Assembly (NCBI GenBank): GCA_937877655.1
Contig: CALFJC010000006.1
Location: 1 to 30,888 of the forward strand
Reading direction: 5' to 3'
DNA: 30,888 bases
Source of the DNA: an uncultured Selenomonadales bacterium
Lineage (GTDB): Bacteria; Bacillota; Negativicutes; Selenomonadales; Selenomonadaceae
The position numbers and the translations under genes are program-made. The notes under the pieces are model-generated. The model did not search any database. It was not told the origin of the DNA and saw nothing but the letters and a program-made list of their open reading frames with translations. This document shows, piece after piece, positions 23,270 to 30,888 of this stretch (position 1 is its first letter; every line of letters starts with the position of its first letter).

Positions 23270-25010
23270 TCAAACTTTCTTCCGCCGCTCAATCAGCACA
23301 AACAAAATCGGTACGATAAAAATTTCAGGCTCGCCGCCCGCGCAGGTTCTTCGCCACAAGCGCGATTAAAACCAAAATTCCGATTTGCATGTAGATGCTC
23401 GCCAAATTTCCCGTCAATATTTCCGCCAATAACGCGCCGAAAATTCCTGTCGGCACGCTCAACAAAACCGCGAACGGAATTTTCCATGACTCGTAAAGCG
23501 CAACCAAACACAGGAATACGAAAATCAATGACAACGCAAAAATCTGCGCGACCGAACTTTGAGCCAATTTCTCTTGACGACTTTTTTCAGCCCATTCGAT
23601 TTGAAAAGTATTCGGCGCAACTTCTTCCACAACTTCTTCCAAAGCGTCAAGTGCTTGTCCCGTCGAAAAACCTTCGCCGACATTTCCGTCAAAACTCACG
23701 CAACGCACGCAGTTATATCCGGAAATTTGCGCGGCTCCCGTCGTCTTCGTCAAAGTTACAAAAGTATCGAGCGGAACAGATTCTCCGTTCTTATTCATCA
23801 CGAAAAGAAATTTCGCCGCGTCAATCGAATCTCTGAAATTTGTTTCCGCCTGCAAGATAACTTTATAAACGCGCCCAAAACTCGTGAAGTCATTAATCTC
23901 TTCGCCGCTGAAATTCACGCGCAAAGTCGTATAAATATCATCAAGATTCACGCCGAGAAATTTGGCTTTGTCCTCGTCAACAAAAATATCAACGTAAGGT
24001 TTCGACACGCTGAAATTTTCCGTTACGCCTTCGAATTCGTCGCGTTCATTTGCGGCGAGCTCAATTTTTTTTGCAAGGGCGGCAAGTTCCGCGTCGCTGT
24101 GATTTTTGACATCAAGAAGTTTCATGGAAATTGCGCCCGCCGACTCCATGCCCGGCAACGAGCCGGAGCCCATTGCAAAAAGCTCCTTAAGCGAAAAGAA
24201 AAATTTATTCAGCGTCTCAATCGTCCGATTCATTGAAGAACCTTCGGGCAAATTCACTGCGACAAAAAAATTTCCTTTGTCTTCTTCGGGAACATATTCG
24301 CTCGGCAAAATTTTATTCAGCCCTGCCGCGCAGATCGTTACAAAAATTAAAATCGTAACCGCCAAAAAGATTGAGCGTCCGGCAAATTCTCGTTCTTGAA
24401 AATTATTCGTCGGCATTTTTCCCAAGCTTCCCACTGCCGCTTGAACATTTTGTTCCTTAATTGCCGATTCAACATCCGCAACAGTCAAACCGAGTTCGGC
24501 GAGCCTGTCCGGATTCAACCAAATGTGCATTGAATAATCGCCGTCGTAAGAAGTAATTTTTCCGACGCCTTCGACGCGCTGAATTTTATCCAAGAGATAA
24601 ATCTTCGCGGAATTCTTCATAAAAACGCCGTCATAACTTCCGTTCGGCGAAATTAAATGGAACATGAAAACCATTTCGGGCGTATTTTTTTCGACAGTCA
24701 CGCCCTGCGATTGAACTTCGGCAGGCAAATCGCTCATGATTGACGAAATTTTATTTTGGACGCGGACGGCGGCATTATCAAGGTCGGTGCCGAGTTTGAA
24801 GATAATCGACAATTCGTAGTTGCCGCTTGTGTCAACGGTCGAATGCATGAAATCAATATCGCCCGCGCCGATATAACTTGTCGAAACGAAGACGGTCGGC
24901 AGACGCGACGCCGCCAAAATTCCCGCCAACGTCAAAATTATTGACAAGACAAGCGACAGAAAAATTATAGCACAAGTTTTCGTTGATAAAAGGCGGGCAA
25001 TGATATAAAA
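23270..25010 (-). pseudogene. RND (AcrB/HAE1-type) efflux pump, internally deleted relic
   Basis: Pieces of an RND inner-membrane pump of about 1040 aa are joined in one nearly continuous frame of about 570 codons. The order is: first membrane helix; part of the N-terminal porter domain (ELSIIFKLGTDLDNAAVRVQ ... EGVGKITSYDGDYSMHIWL); a jump from AAVGSLGKMP directly to the seventh helix and C-terminal porter (LNKILPSEYVPEEDKGNFFV); then helices 8-10, ending LVLIALVAKN. Helices 2-6, including the proton-relay Asp pair of helix 4, are absent. A frameshift near 23340 follows, and the original C-terminal end (IFIVPILFVLIERRKKV, stop at 23270) is still visible in another frame. No start with a ribosome binding site is found; the frame runs back into the rsmE promoter. 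It cannot be a working pump. Confidence 0.85.
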
Positions 25011-25011
25011 T
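24983..25011 (+). promoter_or_regulatory. promoter of rsmE-mtaB
   Basis: TTGATA (24983-24988), a 17-nt spacer and TAAAAT (25006-25011), about 29 bases before the rsmE start. A minus-strand TATAAT is also present at about 24964-24969, inside the RND relic's first helix. Confidence 0.6.
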
Positions 25012-25039
25012 CTGAAAAATTTTTTCGAGAGGCGATAAG

Positions 25040-25756
25040 ATGAGAAGAATTTTTTTGGAAGATTTGACAGCCGCCGAGATAAAAATAAGCGGAGAAGAGG
25101 CGCGGCATTTGGCGTATTCTTTGCGGGCAAAGCGCGGCGATAAAATTATTGCGGCAGACGGCTTGGGGAACTGCGCGGTTATCGAACTTACAGATTTTGA
25201 CAAGGAGACGATTAAGGCGCGGCGCGTCGGCGAGATTAAAAAAATTTCCGTCGGCGAAAAAAAAATTGTTCTTGCCGATTGCCTGCCGAAACAAAATCGC
25301 TTTGAAACGATAATCGAAAAGGCAACAGAGCTCGGCGTCGAAAAAATTATTCCGCTGATTTCGGAAAGGACAATTTCTCGCCCGAAAGATAAATTGGAAC
25401 GCTGGAGAAAAATTGCGAAGGAAGCCGCCGAGCAATGCGGGCGCGATACAATTCCCGAAGTCGGAGAAATTCGCAAGCTTGACGATTGGCTGAAGGAAAT
25501 TTTTCCGCTGAAAGAAGATTGGCTGTTTCTTTTCTGTTGGGAGCTGGAAAAGGAGACGACAGTCCGCGAAGTTTTGAGTGCCAATGAAAAATCGAATATC
25601 ATTGTGCTTATCGGACCGGAAGGCGGCTTTTCGGAGCGTGAAGTTTTTGAAATAAAAAATGCGGGCGGCAAGAGCGCGAGTCTCGGCAAAAGAATTTTGA
25701 AGACGGATACCGCCGCAATTTCTGTTTTGGCGATGATTAATTATGAGTTCATGTGA
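25040..25756 (+). CDS. rsmE: 16S rRNA (uracil-1498-N3)-methyltransferase
   Basis: SPOUT-family methyltransferase that makes m3U1498 in 16S rRNA, using SAM bound in a C-terminal trefoil knot. The N-terminal PUA-like part (residues 1-70, with EEARHLAYSLRAKRGD) binds RNA. The knot motifs are the KQNRFETIIEKATELGV segment, AAEQCGRDTIPEV, LIGPEGGFSEREV and LGKRILKTDTAAI. The length is 238 aa, as expected. The start follows a GAGAGG sequence. It overlaps mtaB by 14 bases, the same gene order as in Bacillus (yqeU-yqeV). Confidence 0.95.
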   Translation: MRRIFLEDLTAAEIKISGEEARHLAYSLRAKRGDKIIAADGLGNCAVIELTDFDKETIKARRVGEIKKISVGEKKIVLADCLPKQNRFETIIEKATELGVEKIIPLISERTISRPKDKLERWRKIAKEAAEQCGRDTIPEVGEIRKLDDWLKEIFPLKEDWLFLFCWELEKETTVREVLSANEKSNIIVLIGPEGGFSEREVFEIKNAGGKSASLGKRILKTDTAAISVLAMINYEFM

Positions 25757-27041
25757 AATTTTTTTTCAAACGTTGGGTTGCAAAGTCAATCAATACGAGT
25801 CGGAGGCAATGCTGAAACTTTTCGAGGCGGCAGGTTACGAAATCGCGGAAGAAATTTCTTCGGCTGATGTCGTTGTCATAAACACTTGCACGGTTACGGC
25901 GGTAAGTTCGCAAAAATCGCGGCAAATGATTAGGCGGGCGGCGGGCGCGAATAAAAATTCCGTGTTGGTTGTCGTCGGTTGCTACGCGCAGAGCGAGCCC
26001 GAAGAAATTTCCAAAATCGAAGGCGTCGATATAATTATCGGCACGAAGGACAGAACGCGCATTGTCGAATTTGTCGAGGCGGCTTTAAAAAATCGCGGCG
26101 AAAAAATTTTGCAGGTCGGCAACGTTGCGGACATAAAAAGTTTTGAAGAATTGCCGCACACTCCGCACAGGACACGAGCTTTTCTGAAGATTGAAGACGG
26201 TTGCAACAATTTTTGTTCCTACTGCATAATTCCCTACGTTCGCGGGCGCGTGAGGAGCCGAAGTCTTGAGAGCATTCGCGCAGAATGTCTTCAGCTTAAG
26301 GCGACGGGCTTTAAGGAAATTGTTTTGACGGGAATTCATATCGGAGCTTACGGAAGAGATTTTCAAGAAAAAATTTCTTTGGTTGACGCCGTTAAAACTG
26401 TTCTTGACGCGGCAAATCCCTTGCGACTTCGGCTCGGCTCGCTTGAATCCGCCGAAATGTCCGATGAATTGATTGAGTTGATAAAAAGTGACGGGCGCAT
26501 TTGCAATCATGTACATTTGCCGTTGCAATCTGGCAGTGACGAAATTTTAAAGGCGATGCGCCGCCCTTACACGACGAAAAATTTTGCGGCGTTGACTGCG
26601 CGGCTTGTCAAGGAAATTTCGGGAATTTCAATCGGCACGGATTTAATTGTCGGTTTTCCGGGCGAGACCGATGAAAATTTTTCCGAGACGATAAATTTCA
26701 TTCAAAGCCAGCCGTTCAGCAAAATTCATGTGTTTCCGTTTTCGGCAAGGGCGGGGACGGTTGCGGCGACTCTTCCGAATCAAATTTCTTCGCAGATAAA
26801 AAAAGCCCGCGCAGGTTTGGCATTGGAAATTTCGCGGGAAAAAGTTAAAAATTTTTCCGAAAAACTTTTGGGCAAAACGGTTGAGATAATCGCGGAGACT
26901 TCGACGGACGGAATTGTTGACGGCTTGACTAGAAATTATGTCCGAGTTTACACGCCCGATAAAAATATTCGGCTCGGCGAAGTTATAAAAGTCAAGGTTG
27001 ACAAGATTTTTAAAGACGGGTTGCTTGGCGAGTTGAAATAA
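25743..27041 (+). CDS. mtaB: tRNA t6A37 methylthiotransferase MtaB
   Basis: Radical-SAM enzyme that adds a methylthio group to N6-threonylcarbamoyladenosine-37 of tRNA, giving ms2t6A. The UPF0004 domain starts with FQTLGCKVNQYESEAM and holds three cluster-binding Cys (Cys13 here, Cys49 in INTCTVTAV, Cys83 in VVGCYAQ). The radical-SAM cluster motif is CNNFCSYCIIPYVRGR near 158-173. A TRAM domain fills the C-terminal 60 residues (KTVEIIAETSTDG to the end). The opening FQTLGCKVNQYES distinguishes MtaB from MiaB and RimO. The 432-aa length is normal. Translation is likely coupled to rsmE. Confidence 0.94.
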   Translation: MSSCEIFFQTLGCKVNQYESEAMLKLFEAAGYEIAEEISSADVVVINTCTVTAVSSQKSRQMIRRAAGANKNSVLVVVGCYAQSEPEEISKIEGVDIIIGTKDRTRIVEFVEAALKNRGEKILQVGNVADIKSFEELPHTPHRTRAFLKIEDGCNNFCSYCIIPYVRGRVRSRSLESIRAECLQLKATGFKEIVLTGIHIGAYGRDFQEKISLVDAVKTVLDAANPLRLRLGSLESAEMSDELIELIKSDGRICNHVHLPLQSGSDEILKAMRRPYTTKNFAALTARLVKEISGISIGTDLIVGFPGETDENFSETINFIQSQPFSKIHVFPFSARAGTVAATLPNQISSQIKKARAGLALEISREKVKNFSEKLLGKTVEIIAETSTDGIVDGLTRNYVRVYTPDKNIRLGEVIKVKVDKIFKDGLLGELK

Positions 27042-27043
27042 AC

Positions 27044-27073
27044 TTTACACTTGCCGCTTTTTTGTTGTACAAT
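27044..27073 (+). promoter_or_regulatory. promoter of the ireB operon
   Basis: TTTACA (27044-27049), an 18-nt spacer and TACAAT (27068-27073). The transcript would begin near 27080 and carry the inverted-repeat element at 27083-27155 as its 5' leader. Confidence 0.55.
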
Positions 27074-27082
27074 GCCGAAAAG

Positions 27083-27155
27083 CAATTAGGAATTATGAAT
27101 GAGGAATTAGGAATGGAGAAACAATTATTAATTCTTAATTCATAATTCCTAATTG
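27083..27155. repeat. palindromic copy of the GGAATTA repeat
   Basis: The left arm CAATTAGGAATTATGAAT (27083-27100) and right arm ATTCATAATTCCTAATTG (27138-27155) are perfect inverted copies of 18 bases. About 37 bases lie between them, including a further GAGGAATTAGGAATGGAG. It lies between the promoter and ireB, so the transcript can form a long hairpin in its leader. Confidence 0.85.
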
Positions 27156-27173
27156 AAAAGGGGGAGTGATTAA

Positions 27174-27452
27174 ATGAGCAACGAAACCGAAAAGGTCGGC
27201 GATGAAACTCGCATGTTTAATTTCGGTGTTGAGGAAAATCGTGCGGAGAAAGTCATCAAGAACGCATATAAAGCTATGACCGAGAAGGGCTACAATCCCG
27301 TTCATCAACTTGTCGGCTATCTTTTGAGCGGCGACCCGGCGTATGTGACAAGCCATCTTGAGGCGCGGAGCAAAATTCGTAAAGTCGAGCGCGATGAACT
27401 TTTGGAAGAACTTGTGAGAACTTATCTTGCGCGGTTGGAGGGCAAAAAGTGA
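27174..27452 (+). CDS. ireB: IreB family regulatory phosphoprotein (DUF965)
   Basis: Small protein of 92 aa. In Enterococcus, IreB is phosphorylated by the Ser/Thr kinase IreK at N-terminal threonines and modulates cephalosporin tolerance. This copy keeps the family pattern DETRMFNFGVEE, the central AYKAMTEKGYNPVHQLVGYLLSGDPAY and the late ARSKIRKVERDELLEELVR. The Thr in the DETRMF motif (Thr12) is the expected phosphorylation region. The start has GGGGGAGTG upstream. It is followed by ruvX with a GTGA overlap, matching the Bacillus yrzL-yrrK-yrzB order. No IreK homologue is in the window. Confidence 0.93.
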   Translation: MSNETEKVGDETRMFNFGVEENRAEKVIKNAYKAMTEKGYNPVHQLVGYLLSGDPAYVTSHLEARSKIRKVERDELLEELVRTYLARLEGKK

Positions 27453-27865
27453 GAGCACTTGCCCTTGACATTGGCGACAAGACGATTGGCATTGCCGCGA
27501 GCGATTTACTCGGCATAACCGCGCAGGGCGTCGAGACGATTCGCCGCACTTCAAACAAAGATGATTTGAAACGGCTCGGCGAATTGGTTACACAATTCGA
27601 GGCGACAACTTTTATTATCGGGTTTCCGAAAAATATGGACGGCACCGAAGGTGAACGTTGCGAGATTGTAAAAAATTTTGCAAAGAAACTCGGCACGGCA
27701 TTTCCCGAAGTCGAACAAATTTTTTGGGACGAACGATTGAGCACGGTTGCGGCGACAAAAAATTTAATCGCGGCGGATGTCAGTCGCAGGAAGCGCAAAA
27801 AAGTTATCGACAAGATGGCGGCGGTTTATATCTTGCAAGGTTGGCTTGATTCAATTAGGAATTAG
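27449..27865 (+). CDS. ruvX: RuvX/YqgF family Holliday junction resolvase
   Basis: Putative resolvase, also implicated in rRNA processing, with an RNase H-like fold, 138 aa. Visible motifs: ALALDIGDKTIGIAASD at the start with the first acidic residue, FIIGFPKNMDGTEGER, WDERLSTVAA with the second acidic pair, and the end KMAAVYILQGWLDS, where the final Asp contributes to the active site. It starts at a GTG overlapping the ireB stop. Its last codons and stop (SIRN*) are made from the dispersed TCAATTAGGAATTAG repeat, the same tail as in ProB (SIKN*). Confidence 0.93.
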   Translation: MRALALDIGDKTIGIAASDLLGITAQGVETIRRTSNKDDLKRLGELVTQFEATTFIIGFPKNMDGTEGERCEIVKNFAKKLGTAFPEVEQIFWDERLSTVAATKNLIAADVSRRKRKKVIDKMAAVYILQGWLDSIRN

Positions 27866-27886
27866 GAATGAGGAATTAGGAATGAG
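27852..27886 (+). repeat. GGAATTA/GGAATGA repeat spanning ruvX stop and next start
   Basis: CAATTAGGAATTAGGAATGA, then GGAATTAGGAATGAG. It contains the ruvX stop codon and the ribosome binding site and ATG of the DUF1292 gene, so it is the whole intergenic junction. Confidence 0.8.
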
Positions 27887-28187
27887 TAAAGAAGAAAATT
27901 TTGACGACGATTTTTTGATTGAAATGACGGACGAGGACGGCAATGTTTATTACTACGTCGAGGAAATGATTATCCCCGTCGGCGAAGAAAATTTTGCTTT
28001 GCTGGTTGAAGTCAAGGATGAAAATGAGCACGGCGCGGGTTGTGATTGCGGCTGTGAGGATGACGACGTGATTATTGCCAAAATCGTTTTGAATGAGGCG
28101 GGCGAAGAAGAATACGTCGAGCCGACAGATGAGGAGTTTGAAAAAGTGCAGGCGGCTTACGAAAAACTTTTGGATGAGGAAGAATGA
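27882..28187 (+). CDS. DUF1292 family acidic protein (YrzB-like)
   Basis: A 101-aa very acidic cytoplasmic protein of unknown function. The DUF1292 pattern is clear: LIEMTDEDGNVYYYVEEMIIPVG, FALLVEVKDEN and IAKIVLNEAGEEEYVEPTDEEFEKV. A Cys pair lies in the GCDCGCEDDD stretch, possibly metal-binding. The ATG at 27882 lies within the repeat, whose GAGGAA serves as ribosome binding site; a longer in-frame reading from 27777 is inside ruvX. It overlaps the mltG start by ATGA. The conserved position between ruvX and mltG supports the call. Confidence 0.88.
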   Translation: MSKEENFDDDFLIEMTDEDGNVYYYVEEMIIPVGEENFALLVEVKDENEHGAGCDCGCEDDDVIIAKIVLNEAGEEEYVEPTDEEFEKVQAAYEKLLDEEE

Positions 28188-29311
28188 GAGAGCCCGACGA
28201 CAAAAAATCTTTTTTAAATTTTGCGCTGGAAAAGTTGCGCGAGTCTTTAAGCGGTTTGAAGGAAGAAATTTCTTTTAAATATGTGGCGAGCGTGGCGGGC
28301 GCGGTTTTCTTTTGCATTTTGGTTATCGGCGCGGTTTTGATTTTTGCCGATCCTTCGGTTGCGCAAATTCAAAATCCTGTTCAAACCGAGTCCGAAACGA
28401 CTTCGCAGGTTGAGACGGAGAAAAAAGTTACCGTAAAAATTCGCGAAGGACTTTCGACGGCGGAAATTGCGGACAGGTTGGCGGAGAAGGACGTTATCGA
28501 CAGCACTTTGAAGTTCAGACTTTTGGCGCGGTTTCGCGGCTACGACGACAAACTTCGTCCCGGCGCGTACACTTTTAATTTGGGCATGACCTATGATGAA
28601 GTTTTCGCAAAACTTTTGACGGGCGAGAAAAAACTTGTTCAATTCACGGTGCCCGAAGGCTTCGGCGTCAAGGAAATTGCCGAGCGGCTTTACAATCTTG
28701 ATCTTGTCGACAAAGAAGAATTTTTGCAGGCGGCTGAAAATTTTTCCCCCTATGACTACATGAAAAAGCGCAAAAATGTTTTCTTCGCGTCGGAGGGATT
28801 TCTTTTCCCCGACACTTACACGGTAGAAAATGACGTTGAGATTGAAGAAATTTTAGATTTGATGGCGGAGAACTTTGATCAAAAATTGACAAAGGAAATG
28901 CGTTCGCAAGCCGCAAAGATGAATTTATCGATTTACGATTTGATAACTTTGGCTTCGTTGGTTGAGCGCGAAGTTCGTTTTGCCGAAGACAGACCGATTG
29001 TCGCGCAAGTTTTTTTCAAAAGATTGAAGTTGAACATGCCGTTGCAGACGGACGCGACGCTCCAATATTTGATGAACACGCCGAAGGAAGATTTAACCAT
29101 TGCCGACACGGAAATTGATTCGCCTTACAACACTTATCAACATTTGGGCTTGCCGCCGGGACCGATAGCGAATCCCGGCATTGCGTCGATTGAGGCGGTG
29201 TTGCATCCTGCCGAGACCGATTATCTTTATTTTGTCGCCGACAGGAACGGGCACAATCACTACGCGAACACTTACGAGGAGCATTTAAATCTTGTCAACA
29301 AATATCGATAA
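28184..29311 (+). CDS. mltG: endolytic murein transglycosylase MltG
   Basis: Membrane-anchored lytic transglycosylase that cuts new glycan strands and so sets their length. An inside N-terminus of about 33 residues is followed by one membrane helix (about 34-55), then a Glu/Thr-rich linker and a LysM-like region (VKIREGLSTAEIADRLAEKDVI). The YceG domain shows RPGAYTFNLGMTYDE, VPEGFGVKEIAERL, EGFLFPDTYTV, the catalytic Glu261 in LASLVEREV, then MPLQTDATLQYLM and GLPPGPIANPG. The 375-aa length is typical. It overlaps DUF1292 (ATGA) and the next gene by 20 bases. Confidence 0.94.
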   Translation: MREPDDKKSFLNFALEKLRESLSGLKEEISFKYVASVAGAVFFCILVIGAVLIFADPSVAQIQNPVQTESETTSQVETEKKVTVKIREGLSTAEIADRLAEKDVIDSTLKFRLLARFRGYDDKLRPGAYTFNLGMTYDEVFAKLLTGEKKLVQFTVPEGFGVKEIAERLYNLDLVDKEEFLQAAENFSPYDYMKKRKNVFFASEGFLFPDTYTVENDVEIEEILDLMAENFDQKLTKEMRSQAAKMNLSIYDLITLASLVEREVRFAEDRPIVAQVFFKRLKLNMPLQTDATLQYLMNTPKEDLTIADTEIDSPYNTYQHLGLPPGPIANPGIASIEAVLHPAETDYLYFVADRNGHNHYANTYEEHLNLVNKYR

Positions 29312-30587
29312 AGGGGAAAGAGAAAAGGGAAATGGGAAAAGTCTTTTATCTGCTTATCCCTTCTCCCATTTCCCTTTTCCCTTAAAAAAGCCCGAACTTC
29401 TTGCGCCGGCAGGGAATTTTGAGAAATTGCAGGCGGCTCTGATTTACGGCGCGGACGCAGTTTATTTCGGCGGAAAAAATTTCAGCTTGCGGGCATTCGG
29501 AGATAATTTTACTCGCGAAGAAATTTTAAAGGCGGTCGAGTTTACTCACGGGCTCGGCAAAAAAATTTATGCGGCGACAAATATTTTCGCGCACAACACA
29601 GACATTTCCGCGCTTGCCGATTATCTCAAATTTTTATCCCGCGCAGGCGTCGACGCGGTTTTAATTTCTGATTTGGGCGTTTTGAGTTTGGCGAAGGAGT
29701 TGACTGATTCAAAAATTCATGTCAGCACTCAAGCGAACGTCACGAATTGGCAGGCGGCAAAATTTTTTCACGAACTCGGCGCGGAAAGAATTGTTTTGGC
29801 AAGGGAATTAACCTGCGCGGAAATTTCGGAGATAAAAAGTCACTGCGCGGCGGAGCTTGAAATTTTTGTTCACGGCGCAATGTGTATTTCCTATTCGGGG
29901 AGATGTTGGCTGTCGAAATTTTTGACGGGGCGCGATGCCAATTCCGGCGCGTGTACTCATTCCTGTCGTTGGAAATATAATCTGGTTGAAGAAAAACGCG
30001 CAGGCGAATTTTTTCCCGTCGGCGAGGACGAGCGCGGCTCTTATGTCATGAACTCAAAAGATTTATGTTTGCTTCCGTATCTTGACAAAGTGATTCAAAG
30101 CGGCGTGGCAAGTTTGAAAATCGAAGGGCGCATGAAAAGCGTTAATTATGTTGCGGGCGTCGTGAAAGTTTATCGCGAGGCGATTGATTCATACTTCGAC
30201 AATCCGAATGATTTTAAAATTCGCGACGAGTGGCTTGACGAGTTGAATAAAATTGCGCACCGACCTTATACGACGGGATTTTTTATGAGTGACGGCAAGC
30301 CGACCGAAATTTACGAAACGTCCAAGCCGAGTCGGGCGGCAGATTTTTTGGGAATAGTTCGCGGCTTTGATTTATCGACGATGACGGCGACGATTGAACA
30401 GCGCGGGAAATTTGAAGTCGGGCAAAGCGTGGAATTTCTTCAGCCGCACGGCAAAACTTTTTCGCAAAAAATAATTTCAATGCGAGATGCGGATGGAACA
30501 GAAATTTTTTCCGCGCCGCACGCGCAACAGATTGTAAAAATTCCCGTCGTCGAGCCCGTTGAAATTTGGACGCTTATGAGGAGTTGA
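29292..30587 (+). CDS. U32 family peptidase / tRNA-rRNA hydroxylation protein
   Basis: Member of the U32 family (YrrN/YegQ/TrhP-like); characterised relatives hydroxylate tRNA uridine-34 or 23S cytidine, although the family was named for peptidase activity. The core starts at KKPELLAPAGNFEKLQAALI, with VYFGGKNFSLRA, STQANVTNWQAA, the signature FVHGAMCISYSGRCWLS and CTHSCRWKY, whose cysteines may bind an iron-sulfur cluster. The only in-frame start before the core is a TTG at 29292 with GAGGAG upstream, inside mltG. That gives an extra N-terminus of about 31 residues (KGEREKGNGKS...) coded by a palindromic GGGAAATGGGAAAAG repeat. It follows mltG as in Bacillus. Confidence 0.85.
   Translation: MSTNIDKGEREKGNGKSLLSAYPFSHFPFPLKKPELLAPAGNFEKLQAALIYGADAVYFGGKNFSLRAFGDNFTREEILKAVEFTHGLGKKIYAATNIFAHNTDISALADYLKFLSRAGVDAVLISDLGVLSLAKELTDSKIHVSTQANVTNWQAAKFFHELGAERIVLARELTCAEISEIKSHCAAELEIFVHGAMCISYSGRCWLSKFLTGRDANSGACTHSCRWKYNLVEEKRAGEFFPVGEDERGSYVMNSKDLCLLPYLDKVIQSGVASLKIEGRMKSVNYVAGVVKVYREAIDSYFDNPNDFKIRDEWLDELNKIAHRPYTTGFFMSDGKPTEIYETSKPSRAADFLGIVRGFDLSTMTATIEQRGKFEVGQSVEFLQPHGKTFSQKIISMRDADGTEIFSAPHAQQIVKIPVVEPVEIWTLMRS
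29311..29383 (+). repeat. palindromic GGGAAATGGGAAAAG repeat inside U32 5' end
   Basis: The left arm (29318-29341, containing AAAAGGGAAATGGGAAAAG) and right arm (29360-29383, containing CCCATTTCCCTTTTCCC) are inverted copies matching at about 22 of 24 positions, with an 18-base loop. It is translated in frame and could fold into a strong hairpin just after the TTG start. Confidence 0.8.
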
Positions 30588-30888
30588 ATTTATTGACGGG
30601 CGGCGATTGAACGGCGCGGGAAATTTGAAGTCGGGCAACGCGTAGAATTTTTTCAACCGCACGGCAAAACTTTTTCGCAAAAAATAATTTCAATGCGAGA
30701 TGCGGATGGAACAGAAATTTTTTCCGCGCCGCACGCGCAACAGATTGTAAAAATTCCCGTCGTCGAGCCCGTTGAAATTTGGACGCTTATGAGGAGTTGA
30801 ATTTATTGACGGGCGGCGATTGAACGGCGCGGGAAATTTGAAGTCGGGCAACGCGTAGAATTTTTTCAACCGCACGGCAAAACTTTTT
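30391..30888 (+). repeat. 213-bp tandem repeat of the U32 gene 3' end
   Basis: Three units begin at 30391, 30604 and 30817, with a period of exactly 213 bases; the third is cut by the window end after 72 bases. Unit 1 is the coding end of the U32 gene (from IEQRGKFEVG to the stop at 30587). Unit 2 differs only in its first 60 bases (five changes, giving RRG, QRVEFF), and unit 3 matches unit 2 throughout what is visible. Units 2 and 3 follow the stop codon and have no start of their own, so they are duplicated gene ends rather than genes. Confidence 0.9.

Overview
This 30.9 kb window looks like a bacterial contig from the Bacillota, most likely the class Negativicutes (flagellated, diderm). 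The evidence is gene order and gene content: yaaR-holB-ricT-trmN6, proB-proA-nadD-yqeK-LCP-rsfS-cvfB, rsmE-mtaB and ireB-ruvX-DUF1292-mltG-U32 are all classical Bacillota clusters. They sit beside a peritrichous-type flagellin, a flagellar hook gene, lipoproteins and an RND efflux relic that fits an outer membrane. The class is an inference; the 16S fragment would settle it. TTG and GTG starts are common (ricT, rsfS, cobO, U32, ruvX, yqeK).

Layout. 1-1075: 5' two thirds of a 16S rRNA gene on the minus strand, with its leader, a boxA-like site and a near-consensus promoter. 1469-2956: flagellin. 3199-3921: alanine-rich coiled-coil lipoprotein. 4177-5343: iron-type alcohol dehydrogenase. 5344-5874: a structured RNA gene (best guess 6S RNA), a hairpin terminator and a short palindrome-ended element resembling an IS200/IS605 remnant that carries a promoter. 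5875-10342: one operon with a second lipoprotein, YaaR, DNA polymerase III delta', RicT and a tRNA methyltransferase. 10397-12244 (minus): hook protein FlgE behind a sigma-28-like promoter and a foldable leader. 12552-12732: a run of six hairpins. 12764-13474 (minus): tandem rhodanese lipoprotein. 13877-14639 (minus): cobO plus a truncated duplicate of its 5' part. 14754-22164: proline, cell-wall, NAD and ribosome-silencing genes. 22254-25010 (minus): GT2 glycosyltransferase and an RND pump pseudogene. 25040-30587: two more housekeeping operons. 30391 to the end: a 213-bp tandem repeat built from the 3' end of the U32 gene.

How the genes work together. Most are housekeeping: translation and RNA modification (RsmE, MtaB, TrmN6, RsfS, CvfB), replication and recombination (HolB, RuvX), envelope building (NlpC/P60, LCP, MltG, IreB), proline and NAD synthesis, and motility.

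The unusual feature is not a classical defence or mobile system. It is a set of short dispersed repeats, one built from GGAATTA/GGAATGA units and one from GGGAAATGGGAAAAG. They lie in gene gaps and run into coding sequence, where they supply stop codons, ribosome binding sites, start codons and, in one gene, an in-frame N-terminal segment. Members of the first repeat lie at or beside three local partial duplications (cobO, the nlpC start region, and the small ORF between proA and nadD). Both ends of the window fall in repeats (rRNA and the 213-bp tandem), so the window is probably a whole assembly contig.
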